Assembly (NCBI RefSeq): GCF_022557175.1
Contig: NZ_CP092915.1
Coordinates: 2,604,001 to 2,668,000 of the forward strand
Reading direction: 5' to 3'
Length of the DNA stretch: 64,000 nucleotides
DNA from: Mycolicibacterium sp. YH-1
GTDB taxonomy: Bacteria; Actinomycetota; Actinomycetes; Mycobacteriales; Mycobacteriaceae
Notes under the pieces: generated by a model
What the model was told of the DNA's origin: nothing
Seen by the model: the letters and a program-made list of their open reading frames with translations, nothing else
Database searches by the model: none
Made by a program: the position numbers and the translations under genes
Shown: piece after piece, positions 52,947-61,670 of the stretch
How positions within the stretch are numbered: position 1 is the first letter of the stretch
Layout of the letters: every line of letters begins with the position of its first letter

Positions 52947-53687
52947 TCAGCCAGCACCCTTGCCGTTGTCGACGCGGTACACCGCACCGTGGATCGCCGC
53001 GGCGTCGTCGCTGGCCAGAAACGCGATGGTCTTAGCGACGTCGTCTGTCTCCATGAATCCCCGAGGTGAGGCGATGCGCATGATGAGATCCCAGTCAGCA
53101 CCGTCGGGCGCCACGAACTCGGTGCTCTGCGCCGTCGGCATGCCGCCCGGGCACACGGCGTTGACGCGCAGTTTCTCCTTGGTGAACTCGATCGCCAGCG
53201 CGCGGGTCAACCCGATCAGACCGTGCTTCGCCGCGCAGTAGCCCGCCGAGTAGACCTCACCCTCCACGCCCGCGATCGAGCTGACGTTGACGATGTTTCC
53301 GTCGGTCTCGAGAAGATGCGGCAGCGCGGCCCGACACAGATAGAACGGGGCGTGCAGGTTCACCGCGAGGTCGCGCTCCCACTCCTCATCGGTCATGGTC
53401 GGGGTGTGGCGCATCTGGTGGAATCCCGCGACATTGACCAGAACGTCGAGCCTGCCGAACTCCTCGATGCAGTCCGCCACCGCCTGCCGGCATGCCGCAG
53501 ACGTGGAGATGTCCACCGAGGCGAACTTCCCATCGGGCACATCGGCGAACACCTCGGTCATCTTCTCGGCGTCACGCGCGATGCCGAAGACAGACGCGCC
53601 ACGCTCGGCGAAAACCTTCACCGTCGCCGCGCCGAGTCCTGCCGATGCGCCGGTGATGAGCGCGACCTTTTCCGTGAGTGAAGTCAT
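52947..53687 (-). CDS. Short-chain dehydrogenase/reductase
   Basis: The 246-aa classical SDR has TGASAGLG at residues about 13-20, NVAG, serine strand NIVNVSSIAGVEG and the catalytic YCAAKHG near residue 150. FGIARD after strand 2 leaves the cofactor open. It lies 116 bp upstream of glgP on the same strand with a gap that shows nothing obvious. The substrate is not predictable; fabG-like enzymes share this sequence type. Confidence 0.88.
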   Translation of the reverse strand: MTSLTEKVALITGASAGLGAATVKVFAERGASVFGIARDAEKMTEVFADVPDGKFASVDISTSAACRQAVADCIEEFGRLDVLVNVAGFHQMRHTPTMTDEEWERDLAVNLHAPFYLCRAALPHLLETDGNIVNVSSIAGVEGEVYSAGYCAAKHGLIGLTRALAIEFTKEKLRVNAVCPGGMPTAQSTEFVAPDGADWDLIMRIASPRGFMETDDVAKTIAFLASDDAAAIHGAVYRVDNGKGAG

Positions 53688-53749
53688 GGCTGCACCCTCT
53701 CATGCCGGAATTCGGCTGATCTTGGTGGACAAGCTGCGATACTGCGAAC

Positions 53750-54277
53750 ATGTGGATCACCCGTGCCCTCGCTGTCGCCGCCGCGTTCGCCACCGTTGCG
53801 CTAGGCGTAGCCAGCCCCGCCAGTGCTGATCGCGTCATGGAGGGCATCTACACCTACACCCAGGGCGACGTCGTCGCCGAGTGGACCGTCTACCCGAGCT
53901 GCGTGCCCACCGTCGGTGACCTACGCGAGGAACTGCGCCTCCCGGTGGCCTGCCGCCTGCACGTCGCGTCGTCGACGAACAAGGTGAACGGGGGTGACGC
54001 GCGACTGGCTGACGGGCGGTGGGTGTTCTCGACGTCGGTGAAGGAGGGCTTCCAGTGCCCCGACGGCAGCTGGGCGCCGATCCAGGCGTCTTATGAGTTC
54101 GACGATGTCAGCATGACCGGCACGCGCACGGTGTCCTACGGCAACGTCTGCAACAACGAGGTGGCCGCCAACCTCGACACCTATCCGTTCACCCTGGCCT
54201 TCAATCGGCCGCTGCCGATGCCCGTCCAGCAGTACCCGCTGTACTGCGAGCCCGGCGGCCTGAAGCGCTGCTTCTGA
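53750..54277 (+). CDS. Small secreted protein, mycobacterial type
   Basis: The 175-aa protein has a signal peptide (MWITRALAVAAAFATVALGV, cleavage after SPASA). The mature domain is beta-rich with four or more cysteines: VYPSCVPTVGDLREELRLPV, FQCPDGSWAPIQASYEFDD, NVCNNE and the C-terminal YCEPGGLKRCF. The family is unnamed to me, but the pattern is frequent in mycobacterial exported proteins. It heads a packed operon and shares CTGA with the next gene. Confidence 0.75.
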   Translation: MWITRALAVAAAFATVALGVASPASADRVMEGIYTYTQGDVVAEWTVYPSCVPTVGDLREELRLPVACRLHVASSTNKVNGGDARLADGRWVFSTSVKEGFQCPDGSWAPIQASYEFDDVSMTGTRTVSYGNVCNNEVAANLDTYPFTLAFNRPLPMPVQQYPLYCEPGGLKRCF

Positions 54278-55326
54278 GCCCTTCCGCGGCGACGGGAGGC
54301 AAGGTCGCCGACCTGACCGGGCCACGCCAGACCCGGCGCTGGGGTGCCACGTGCACCGATCTCGGCGCCTCGGTGACGGCCCCGAACGGCAGGCTCGTCT
54401 CGGTGTTCGGCGACACCTTCTCCGGACGCAAGGTGGGGCGCGGCGACTGGCGTTCGCCGGTCGTGCTGATCGGCACCGGCGATGCCACCGCACGGATCAC
54501 CTACGACCATGCGGGCGGCCCGGACCCTCGCTACGCCAGGCAGCTGTGGCACTACGACCACGACAACGTGGCGTCGGGCTGGACCCGCAGCGGCATCAGC
54601 ACCGTCATCCCCTCTGACCTGCTGTGCATCGAGGACACCCTCTACCTGCACGTGATCGTCAACCGTGGTTTCGGCAACGTCGTGTGGACCGAGATCTGGA
54701 CATCACAGGACTCGGGGACCAGCTGGTCACATCTGGGTGATGACGCGGTCTTCCCTGCCGACCTGCACGACGGGCACGCACAGTGCTGGTCATGGGACTA
54801 CGACCCGTCCGATGGCTGGGTGTACGTGGCGTCCACGGGATTCCAGCGCGACAAGGGCATCGTGCTGCAGCGGGTGCGACCGCACCACCTGGCTGACCGC
54901 TCCCGGTACGCGGCGTGGGGGGAGGCGGGCGGACGGTGGTCGTGGGGGGAGCAGGCCACCCCGATCACGCCCGACGGCGAGACCTGGGGTGAGCTGTCGC
55001 TGCGTCGTTTGGACTGCGGCCGATGGGTTCTCGGGGGCTTCGCCGCTTCGCGGTACGCGCTGGGCTACCGGGTGCTCGCCGCGCCCACCACGCGGTTGGA
55101 CTCCGTGTCGCTGCAGACACCCGTCATCGGTACGGCGTGGCGCGACGAGGACCACCGGGGCAACGCGGTGGCCCAGCTCTACGGCGGCTATGTCCTGCCG
55201 GGTTCGGTGCTCGACGTGCCCGGCGGCGTCGGCCTGATGGTGTCCCAGTGGCACACCGACAGCGGATGGCCCTACCGGGTCATGCAGTTCAAGGCGACTC
55301 TGCGGAGCCTCGATGCGGGCGGCTAG
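54274..55326 (+). CDS. DUF4185-type protein, apparently started at CTG
   Basis: The conserved DUF4185 N-terminus (KVADLTGPRQTRRWGATCTD) lies upstream of the first ATG/GTG/TTG in frame (GTG 54373). The only sensible earlier start is CTG 54274-54276, which overlaps the preceding TGA as CTGA, the same geometry as ATGA coupling. The 350-aa beta-propeller-like protein contains RLVSVFGDTFSGRKVG, AQCWSWDYDPSDGWVYVAST and GLMVSQWHTDSGWPYRVMQF. No export signal is visible. The role is unknown; glycan binding or hydrolysis is a guess. Confidence 0.72.
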   Translation: MSPSAATGGKVADLTGPRQTRRWGATCTDLGASVTAPNGRLVSVFGDTFSGRKVGRGDWRSPVVLIGTGDATARITYDHAGGPDPRYARQLWHYDHDNVASGWTRSGISTVIPSDLLCIEDTLYLHVIVNRGFGNVVWTEIWTSQDSGTSWSHLGDDAVFPADLHDGHAQCWSWDYDPSDGWVYVASTGFQRDKGIVLQRVRPHHLADRSRYAAWGEAGGRWSWGEQATPITPDGETWGELSLRRLDCGRWVLGGFAASRYALGYRVLAAPTTRLDSVSLQTPVIGTAWRDEDHRGNAVAQLYGGYVLPGSVLDVPGGVGLMVSQWHTDSGWPYRVMQFKATLRSLDAGG

Positions 55327-55338
55327 GGTCGGCCGGTG

Positions 55339-56157
55339 ATGTTCGAGCAATCCCGCCTGCAGCGGTACGAACTCCGGATGGAGTGGCCGCTGGCGGCCGT
55401 CGCCCTGGCCTTCCTCGCGCTGTTCTCCATCGACGTCCTGTACCAACCGCAGGACACCGTGGACCACATCGTCAAGTACGCGATGTTCCTCTGCTGGGGC
55501 GTGTTCTGCGCGGACTATCTGATTCGACTCGGGCTGGCCGAGGCGAGGCTGAAGTGGTTCGTGCGCCACCTGCTCGATCTCGCGATCATCGCGTTGCCCG
55601 CGTTGCGTCCGCTGCGGCTGCTGAGCCTGACCGTGGTGATCAACGTCTTGCAGCGGGCCATCGGGCACACCATCCGCGGCAAGGTCATCGTCTACACGGT
55701 GTGCGGCGCCGTCGTCATCATCTACTCGGCGTCACTGGCGATCCTGGAGGCCGAACGCGGCGTCCATCCCGACCACGCTTTTGCCAACCTGGGTGACGCG
55801 CTGTGGTGGTCGGTCACCACCGTCACGACCGTCGGATACGGCGACACCGTGCCCTCGACCGTCACTGGCAGATTCGTCGCGGTCGCGCTGATGATCGCGG
55901 GTGTCAGCCTGCTCGGTGTGGTCACCGCGACGCTGGCGTCCTGGATCGTGGAACGGGTCGCGGCGGAGGACACCTCGATCCGTGCCGCCACCGCGGCCCA
56001 GATCGATGAGCTTCGTGACGAGATTCGCCAGCTGAGCGAGGCGCTGTCCCGTTCGGCACCCGGCGACCCGAGCCCCGCCAACGGTGAATCGGGCAACCGG
56101 GGTGACCGCACTGGATCTACCGCTCATCGCGGGGACGGGCACAATTCGTTGACGTGA
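55339..56157 (+). CDS. Voltage-gated-type potassium channel
   Basis: The 272-aa protein has five to six helices with the selectivity filter TTVTTVGYGD near residues 159-168 between the last two. An S4-like helix LRPLRLLSLTVVINVLQRAI has regularly spaced arginines. After the last helix (GVSLLGVVTATLASWIVERV) comes a coiled coil (AAQIDELRDEIRQLSEALSR) and a polar tail. GTG 55336 is an alternative start. It lies 9 nt after DUF4185 and overlaps the Hsp70-like gene (GTGA). Confidence 0.88.
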   Translation: MFEQSRLQRYELRMEWPLAAVALAFLALFSIDVLYQPQDTVDHIVKYAMFLCWGVFCADYLIRLGLAEARLKWFVRHLLDLAIIALPALRPLRLLSLTVVINVLQRAIGHTIRGKVIVYTVCGAVVIIYSASLAILEAERGVHPDHAFANLGDALWWSVTTVTTVGYGDTVPSTVTGRFVAVALMIAGVSLLGVVTATLASWIVERVAAEDTSIRAATAAQIDELRDEIRQLSEALSRSAPGDPSPANGESGNRGDRTGSTAHRGDGHNSLT

Positions 56158-57902
56158 CGCAAGGTGTGGGGCTCTCGATTGGTGCCGGCAACCTGACCGC
56201 AGTGGCGGTGGGTCGCGCGGCGGTGCGGCGCGCAGCGGTCCTGACCAAGTTCACCCACCGACCCTCGGAGGTCGGGGTTCCCAGCGAGAACCCGAAGCTG
56301 GACGAGCGCGGCCTCGTCATCACCGACTTCGTCGACCGGGTCGGCGACCCCGTCGGATTGCTGGCCCCCGACGGCTCGTCGCACCGCGCCGACGCACTGT
56401 TGGCCGACGGACTGCGGGCGATGTTCCACACCGTCGCACGCCAGGGGCCCGGGCCCGTGGGGGTGAGCTACCCGGCGCACTGGCGGCCTCCGGCCGTCGA
56501 CGCGTTGCGCCGCGCGCTGTCGGCGATGCCGGAGTTCGGTGCCCCCAACCCGGTGCTGCTGACGCCCGATTCCGTTGCCGCGCTCACGGCTGTGCAACAG
56601 GACCCGGGCGTGCCCGCGCGGGGTGTGATCGCGTTGTGCGACTTCGGTTCCACGGGTACCAGCATCACCCTGACCGATGCCGCCCGGGACTTCGCTCCCG
56701 TCGCGCCGACACAACGCCACGTCGACCTGTCGGGTGACCTGATCGACCAGGCACTGCTCACCCACGTGATCGGTGGCCTGAGTTCTGCGGGGACGGTGGA
56801 TCTGACGGGTACCTCGGCGATCAGCTCACTGTCACGGCTGCGGGCGCAGTGCCGGGCGGCCAAGGAGCGACTGTCAACGTCCGCGGCGACGACGGTGTCC
56901 GCGGACCTGCCCGGTCACCGCGGTGAGATCCGCCTGACCCGAACCGAACTCGACGACGCGATCCGGAAACCGCTCGCCGGATTCATCGAGGAGTTGCAGG
57001 ACATCCTGCAGCGCAGTGGGATTCGGCCGACCGACCTGGTCGCTGTCGCAACGGTCGGCGGCGGAGCGCGCATCCCCATCATCACCACCACGCTGTCGGA
57101 GAACCTTCGGGTACCCGTCATCACCACCGCTCATCCCGAGCTGGCGGCTGCCATCGGCGCCGGGCTGCGCGCGGTACGCGGCACCGTCGTCGAGGGTGCC
57201 ACCGCCATGGCTCCGGCGGCTCCTGCCGCTCCTGCCGCCGCTGCGGCCACGGGCCTCGCTCCGGCTCCGCCTGCACCGAGCGCGGCTCCCGGCCCGGTGG
57301 GCGGGCTGGCCTGGTCGGATGCGGGTGACGACATCCCCGACGTGGCAGCGCCTTCCGTTGACGAACCACCTCTCGACGGCTGGGACAGTGCCCGGCCCCA
57401 GATCGAGTTCGCCGCGCCCGAGGAACCCGACGAGGAACCTGCGCCCTGGTACCGCAGTCCATTCGTGATGATGGCCGGCGGCCTGGCCGTGGTCCTCGCG
57501 GCCATCGCCGCCGCCGCCGTGTTCCTGGTCGGTGGCGACGAACCCGCGTCGACCACCACGACCACGACCAATCCCACGGCGACGACCACGACGGCGACCT
57601 CATCGGCACCACCGGTCCCCGCCCCGGAGGCGCCCGCGCTGGCGCCCCCGTCGGAACCCGCGGTGGTGAACCCGCCACGGCGCACGGTCACCGTGACCGA
57701 GGACGGGCCGCCACCGCCCGCACCACCGGCACCGACGGTCACTGAGGCGCCGCCGCCGCCACCGCCGACGGAGCCACCACCACCCCCGCCGCCGAGCAGC
57801 CCACCACCGAGCAGTCCGCCGCCACTGATCCCGACGCTGCCCTACGAGACCATTCCCGGGCTCCCGTTCGTTCCGTCACCGTTCCAGCCGCCGCAGTCAT
57901 AG
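56154..57902 (+). CDS. Hsp70/actin-like ATPase fold with membrane helix and proline-rich tail
   Basis: The 582-aa protein begins LSIGAGNLTAVAVGR (phosphate-1-like loop). It continues with VIALCDFGSTGTSITLTDAA (phosphate-2) and VATVGGGARIPIITTTLSEN (adenosine motif), as in Hsp70 proteins, but lacks a substrate-binding domain. After an Ala/Pro linker comes a helix at residues about 437-461, then a Thr/Pro-rich exterior tail with many PP runs. It resembles M. tuberculosis Rv2264c as I remember it. The ATPase would face the cytoplasm and the tail the wall. Confidence 0.78.
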   Translation: MTQGVGLSIGAGNLTAVAVGRAAVRRAAVLTKFTHRPSEVGVPSENPKLDERGLVITDFVDRVGDPVGLLAPDGSSHRADALLADGLRAMFHTVARQGPGPVGVSYPAHWRPPAVDALRRALSAMPEFGAPNPVLLTPDSVAALTAVQQDPGVPARGVIALCDFGSTGTSITLTDAARDFAPVAPTQRHVDLSGDLIDQALLTHVIGGLSSAGTVDLTGTSAISSLSRLRAQCRAAKERLSTSAATTVSADLPGHRGEIRLTRTELDDAIRKPLAGFIEELQDILQRSGIRPTDLVAVATVGGGARIPIITTTLSENLRVPVITTAHPELAAAIGAGLRAVRGTVVEGATAMAPAAPAAPAAAAATGLAPAPPAPSAAPGPVGGLAWSDAGDDIPDVAAPSVDEPPLDGWDSARPQIEFAAPEEPDEEPAPWYRSPFVMMAGGLAVVLAAIAAAAVFLVGGDEPASTTTTTTNPTATTTTATSSAPPVPAPEAPALAPPSEPAVVNPPRRTVTVTEDGPPPPAPPAPTVTEAPPPPPPTEPPPPPPPSSPPPSSPPPLIPTLPYETIPGLPFVPSPFQPPQS

Positions 57903-57912
57903 GCTCGCGGTC

Positions 57913-59661
57913 ATGGACGGTCTGCTCTTCGATCCGAACACCTATGACCCGCAGCAGTTCGACGCCGAGACGCGCAGGTTGCTGCGGGCGACCATCGACT
58001 GGTTCGAGGGGCAGGGCAAGAACCGCATCCTCGACGACGATCTCACCGCGCAGTGGCCCGCCGACTTCGTCGAATTCGTGAAGCGGGAGAAGTTGTTCGC
58101 GACGTTCCTCACGCCGTCCGAGTTCGCAGGCGGCAACCCGAACAAGCGCTGGGACGCGGCTCGCAACGCGGCGCTGGCCGAGATCCTCGGTTTCTACGGG
58201 TTGACGTACTGGTACACCGAGCAGGTCACGATCCTCGGGCTTGGGCCGGTCTGGCAGAGCGAGAACAAGGACGCCAAACTCAGGGCCGCCGACGACCTCG
58301 AGGCCGGCCAGGTGATGGCTTTCGGACTGTCCGAGCGCAAGCACGGCGCCGACGTGTACAGCACCGATATGGTCCTGACTCCCGCAGGCGAGGAGGACCG
58401 AGCCAACGGCATCCTCTACCGGGCGACGGGGGAGAAGTACTACATCGGCAATGGCAATGTCGCCAGTCTGGTGTCGGTGTTCGGTCGCTGCGATGACGTG
58501 GCCGGTTCCGGCGATCGAGACGACGCCTACGTCTTCTTCGCCGCCGACAGCCGCCACGACAACTACCGGCTGATCGGCAATGTCGTGCACATGCAGATCT
58601 ACGTGAGCACCTTCCGCCTCGAGAACTACCCGGTGCGCGCCGAGGACATCCTGCACACCGGCGTGGAAGCCTTTGCCGCGGCACTCAATACGGTCAATGT
58701 CGGCAAGTTCAACCTGTGCTCGGCCTCCATTGGGATGGCCGAGCACGCCTTCTACGAGGCCATCACCCACGCACAGAACCGCATCCTCTACGGCAACCCG
58801 GTCACCGACTTCACCCACGTGCGGGCCAACTTCGTCGACGCGTACTCGCGCCTGGTCGCGATGAAGCTGTTCAGCAGGCGCGCCGTCGACTACTTCCGCA
58901 GCGCGAGCCTGCAGGATCGCCGGTATCTGCTGTTCAACCCGATGACCAAGGCCAAGGTCACGATGGAGGGCGAGACGGTGATACGGGCTCTGCACGATGT
59001 CATCGCCGCCAAGGGCTACGAGAAGAACACGATGTTCCGTGAGGTCGCCCAGTTGATCGGGTGCCTGCCCCGACTGGAGGGCACGGTGCACGTCAACGTC
59101 GGCCTGGTGCTCAAGTTCATGCCGAACTACATGCTCAATCCCAAGCAGTACCCGCCGATTCCGGTCCGCGACGACCCGAGCGATGACGTGTTCTTCTGGA
59201 ACCAGGGGCCGACCCGCGGAGCGGGCAAGGTGCAGTTCGCCGACTGGGCGCCGGTCTACGAGCAGCACACCCGGATTCCGAACGTCGCGGTGTTCTACGA
59301 GCAGGCCCAAGCCTTCCGGGATCTTCTCGTCACCGCCGCGCCCGACGCCGACCAGCAGAAGGACCTCGACTTCCTGCTCAATGTCGGGCACCTGTTCTCG
59401 CTCATCGTCTACGGCCAGCTGATCTTGGAGCAGGCCGCGCTGACGGGTCTCGACGACGACATGGTGGACCAGATCTTCGACTTCCAGGTCCGCGACTTCA
59501 GCGCTTACGCCGTTGCGTTGCACGGTAAGCCGACCGCCACGGCCGCCCAGCAGGAGTGGGCACTGTCGGTGATCCGCAAGCCGATACCCGACACCGGGCG
59601 ATTCACGCGGATATGGGAGCGGGTGCGCGCGTACGACGGCGCCTACGAGATGGCGCCCTGA
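57913..59661 (+). CDS. Acyl-CoA dehydrogenase family protein
   Basis: The 582-aa protein starts 10 nt after the Hsp70-like gene. N-terminal helices are followed by VMAFGLSERKHGADVYSTDM, the FAD/acyl-binding LSE-G-GxD strand, then YYIGNGNVASLVSVFGRC and the helical C-domain (FNLCSASIGMAEHAFYEAIT, NPVTDFTHVRANFVDAYSRL). Length is at the long end for the family, as in several mycobacterial FadE-like proteins. The catalytic base is not certain by eye. It probably oxidises a fatty acyl-CoA. Confidence 0.82.
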   Translation: MDGLLFDPNTYDPQQFDAETRRLLRATIDWFEGQGKNRILDDDLTAQWPADFVEFVKREKLFATFLTPSEFAGGNPNKRWDAARNAALAEILGFYGLTYWYTEQVTILGLGPVWQSENKDAKLRAADDLEAGQVMAFGLSERKHGADVYSTDMVLTPAGEEDRANGILYRATGEKYYIGNGNVASLVSVFGRCDDVAGSGDRDDAYVFFAADSRHDNYRLIGNVVHMQIYVSTFRLENYPVRAEDILHTGVEAFAAALNTVNVGKFNLCSASIGMAEHAFYEAITHAQNRILYGNPVTDFTHVRANFVDAYSRLVAMKLFSRRAVDYFRSASLQDRRYLLFNPMTKAKVTMEGETVIRALHDVIAAKGYEKNTMFREVAQLIGCLPRLEGTVHVNVGLVLKFMPNYMLNPKQYPPIPVRDDPSDDVFFWNQGPTRGAGKVQFADWAPVYEQHTRIPNVAVFYEQAQAFRDLLVTAAPDADQQKDLDFLLNVGHLFSLIVYGQLILEQAALTGLDDDMVDQIFDFQVRDFSAYAVALHGKPTATAAQQEWALSVIRKPIPDTGRFTRIWERVRAYDGAYEMAP

Positions 59662-59752
59662 CCGCGGCGGTGCCAGAATTGATGCATGGACTCGGGCCCG
59701 TCCGGGCCGGATAGCGGTGTTCCGTTCGGACCTCGGTCGGAATGGAGACACC

Positions 59753-60673
59753 ATGATCACCATCTACGCACTGGCCGCGGCGGCCAGCCTGGGCCTGCTG
59801 TTTCTGGGGCAGAGCATTCGCGTCGTGAAGCAGTTCGAACGAGGTGTCGTGCTTCGGTTCGGCCGGGTGCGGTCGAGCGTCAAGGGGCCAGGACTCGCGA
59901 TGCTGATACCCGTCGCCGATCGCCTCCAGAAGGTGAACATGCAGATCATCACGCTGCCCGTGCCCGCACAGGACGGCATCACCCGGGACAACGTGACCGT
60001 TCGGGTGGATGCCGTCATCTACTTCAACGTGGAGGATCCGGTGCGCGCCGTGGTCGACGTGCAGGATTACCACTCCGCCATCGGGCAGGTCGCGCAGACG
60101 TCGCTGCGGTCGATCATCGGCAAGAGCAACCTCGATGACCTGCTGTCCAACCGCGAGCGACTCAACGAGGGTCTGGAGCTGCTGATCGACAGTCCGGCAC
60201 TCGGGTGGGGAATCCACATCGACCGTGTCGAGATCAAGGACGTGGTGCTGCCCGATTCGATGAAGCGGTCGATAGCCCGCCAGGCCGAGGCGGAACGCGA
60301 GCGACGTGCCAGAGTCATCACCGCCGACGGCGAGTTACAGGCGTCGACGAAACTGGCGCAGGCGGCCGAGGTGATGGCCGAGCAGCCGGCGGCGCTGCAG
60401 CTACGTCTCCTGCAGACGGTCGTCGAGGTCGCGGCGGAGAAGAACTCCACCCTGGTGCTGCCGTTCCCCGTCGAACTGCTGCGGTTCCTCGAACGGTCCA
60501 CACCGTCGGGGTCCGCACCATCGGACACCGTGGACACCGGGGACACCGTGGACACCGGGGACACCGTGGACACCGCGATGCACTCGGTCACGGCATCGGA
60601 TCCGCCGCAACTGAGTGCATCGCAGCCGGATGGGCTGGCTGTGGGTCAGGCCATCTCGGGAACGCGTAGGTGA
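59753..60673 (+). CDS. SPFH/stomatin-like membrane protein
   Basis: ATG 59753 follows GGAGACACC. The 306-aa protein has an N-terminal helix (ITIYALAAAASLGLLFLGQS) and the band-7 domain: VVKQFERGVVLRFGRVRSSV, GPGLAMLIPVADRLQKV and DAVIYFNVEDPVRAVVDVQD. Next comes a charged helix rich in E, R and A (RQAEAERERRARVITADGEL). The tail has an acidic D-T-V-D-T-G repeat. Such proteins form membrane microdomain scaffolds, often with an NfeD partner, which is absent here. It overlaps the convergent ABM-like gene by 28 bp. Confidence 0.88.
   Translation: MITIYALAAAASLGLLFLGQSIRVVKQFERGVVLRFGRVRSSVKGPGLAMLIPVADRLQKVNMQIITLPVPAQDGITRDNVTVRVDAVIYFNVEDPVRAVVDVQDYHSAIGQVAQTSLRSIIGKSNLDDLLSNRERLNEGLELLIDSPALGWGIHIDRVEIKDVVLPDSMKRSIARQAEAERERRARVITADGELQASTKLAQAAEVMAEQPAALQLRLLQTVVEVAAEKNSTLVLPFPVELLRFLERSTPSGSAPSDTVDTGDTVDTGDTVDTAMHSVTASDPPQLSASQPDGLAVGQAISGTRR
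60524..60577 (+). repeat. Three 18-bp tandem repeats in the SPFH gene
   Basis: GACACCGTGGACACCGGG occurs three times in frame (last copy ends in CG), encoding DTVDTG units. Each 18-mer is itself two near-identical 9-mers, so the array is likely to change length by slippage without breaking the frame. Confidence 0.85.
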
Positions 60674-61269
60674 GCGATCGCCAACTCGAAGTCACGTTCC
60701 TCGAAGATCAGGGCGGCCGCATCCTCGGACACCGAGCCCTTGAGCCGCTCAATCTCGTCGTGATTGCGCTCGATCGCCTCGGCGCTCTCGAAGGCCACCG
60801 ATGTCACCCCGCGGCCTGTTGCCTTGTCCACCAATAGGCTTGCGCTGCAGAGTCCGTCAAGTTGCTGCATAGCTGGCAGGGCTGATCTGAACACCTCGAT
60901 GCCCGCGTCGACGTTGGCGGGGTCGACATTGGCCCAGGTCACCCGGACACAGGCGCCCTCACCGGCCTCCTGCTCGCGGTGCAGGACCGCGATCTCCCAC
61001 TCATCGACGGTGGGGCTGCCGCCGTCGCCGAAGATCTCCGCGGCGCGGTTGCGGACTTCCTGGACAGCCGGTCCGCTCGCGCGCATCGCGTCCTCGGACT
61101 CCCAGGCGCTGGTGGTGATGCAGCGGCCGGATTCCCGATCTACCAACAGGGATATGCCGATGTGGCCATCCAGGCCCTCGAGCAGGGGCATCACCGTCTC
61201 GCGAATGTAGGCAATGCCGGCGTCTACAGATGAGGGCGTGGCCTCAACCGTCGTTGTTCGTGCATACAC
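60646..61269 (-). CDS. Two-domain antibiotic-biosynthesis-monooxygenase-like protein
   Basis: The 207-aa protein consists of two similar ferredoxin-like halves: DAGIAYIRETVMPLLEGLDG with ISLLVDRESGRCITTSAWES, and DAGIEVFRSALPAMQQLDGL with ASLLVDKATGRGVTSVAFES. This internal duplication fits the ABM/dimeric alpha-beta barrel superfamily. It has no cofactor motif. Its last 28 bp overlap the SPFH gene. The function is unknown, and heme- or quinone-related roles are known for relatives. Confidence 0.72.
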   Translation of the reverse strand: MYARTTTVEATPSSVDAGIAYIRETVMPLLEGLDGHIGISLLVDRESGRCITTSAWESEDAMRASGPAVQEVRNRAAEIFGDGGSPTVDEWEIAVLHREQEAGEGACVRVTWANVDPANVDAGIEVFRSALPAMQQLDGLCSASLLVDKATGRGVTSVAFESAEAIERNHDEIERLKGSVSEDAAALIFEERDFELAIAHLRVPEMA

Positions 61270-61358
61270 AATCTGCTCCCTCTGGACGGGGCAGCGTCCC
61301 GACGGCGCCGCCGTCGGGTCTTATGGTCCTCCGCTGAGAGCCGAGTGGCAATGGATCC

Positions 61359-61670
61359 TCAGTACTGGCCGTGACGCCGAGTGCCACTCACCGCGGAGCG
61401 TGGCAACCGTCCGGCGCGTGAATGACCGGCCAGGCGGTCACCGTCGACGACGACGTCAAAGTCGAGGTTCAGCCGCATCGGCTTGGTGACCGACTGCCGC
61501 CAAGTGGCTCGCGACCCGGTGAGGGCCAGGTCCTGCAGCCGCACAGTGTCGTCCTTCAGGGTCGCCGAACCACACAGCGCCCCAGCGGATTCGGTGAATA
61601 CGTAGATGACGGCCAATGACCCGATCGGAGTCTTGATGGTGACGTCCCACGTCCCGGCGAGCACGCTCAT
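61359..61670 (-). CDS. Small beta-rich hypothetical protein
   Basis: The 103-aa protein starts at ATG 61670, sharing the A of the upstream TGA. LAGTWDVTIKTPIGSLAVIY, ALCGSATLKDDTVRLQDLAL and MRLNLDFDVVVDGDRLAGHS suggest a small beta barrel of a type common in actinobacteria, with no known activity. It is translated with the DJ-1/PfpI gene. Confidence 0.68.
   Translation of the reverse strand: MSVLAGTWDVTIKTPIGSLAVIYVFTESAGALCGSATLKDDTVRLQDLALTGSRATWRQSVTKPMRLNLDFDVVVDGDRLAGHSRAGRLPRSAVSGTRRHGQY

Noticed and set aside
50875-53241. 788-codon + strand frame opposite glgP
   Set aside because: glgP on the other strand is a complete, unmistakable phosphorylase; the antisense frame is a by-product of codon bias.
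57739-59763. 674-codon minus-strand frame opposite the acyl-CoA dehydrogenase
   Set aside because: The + strand protein has clear FAD-domain motifs and a good start; the antisense product shows none.
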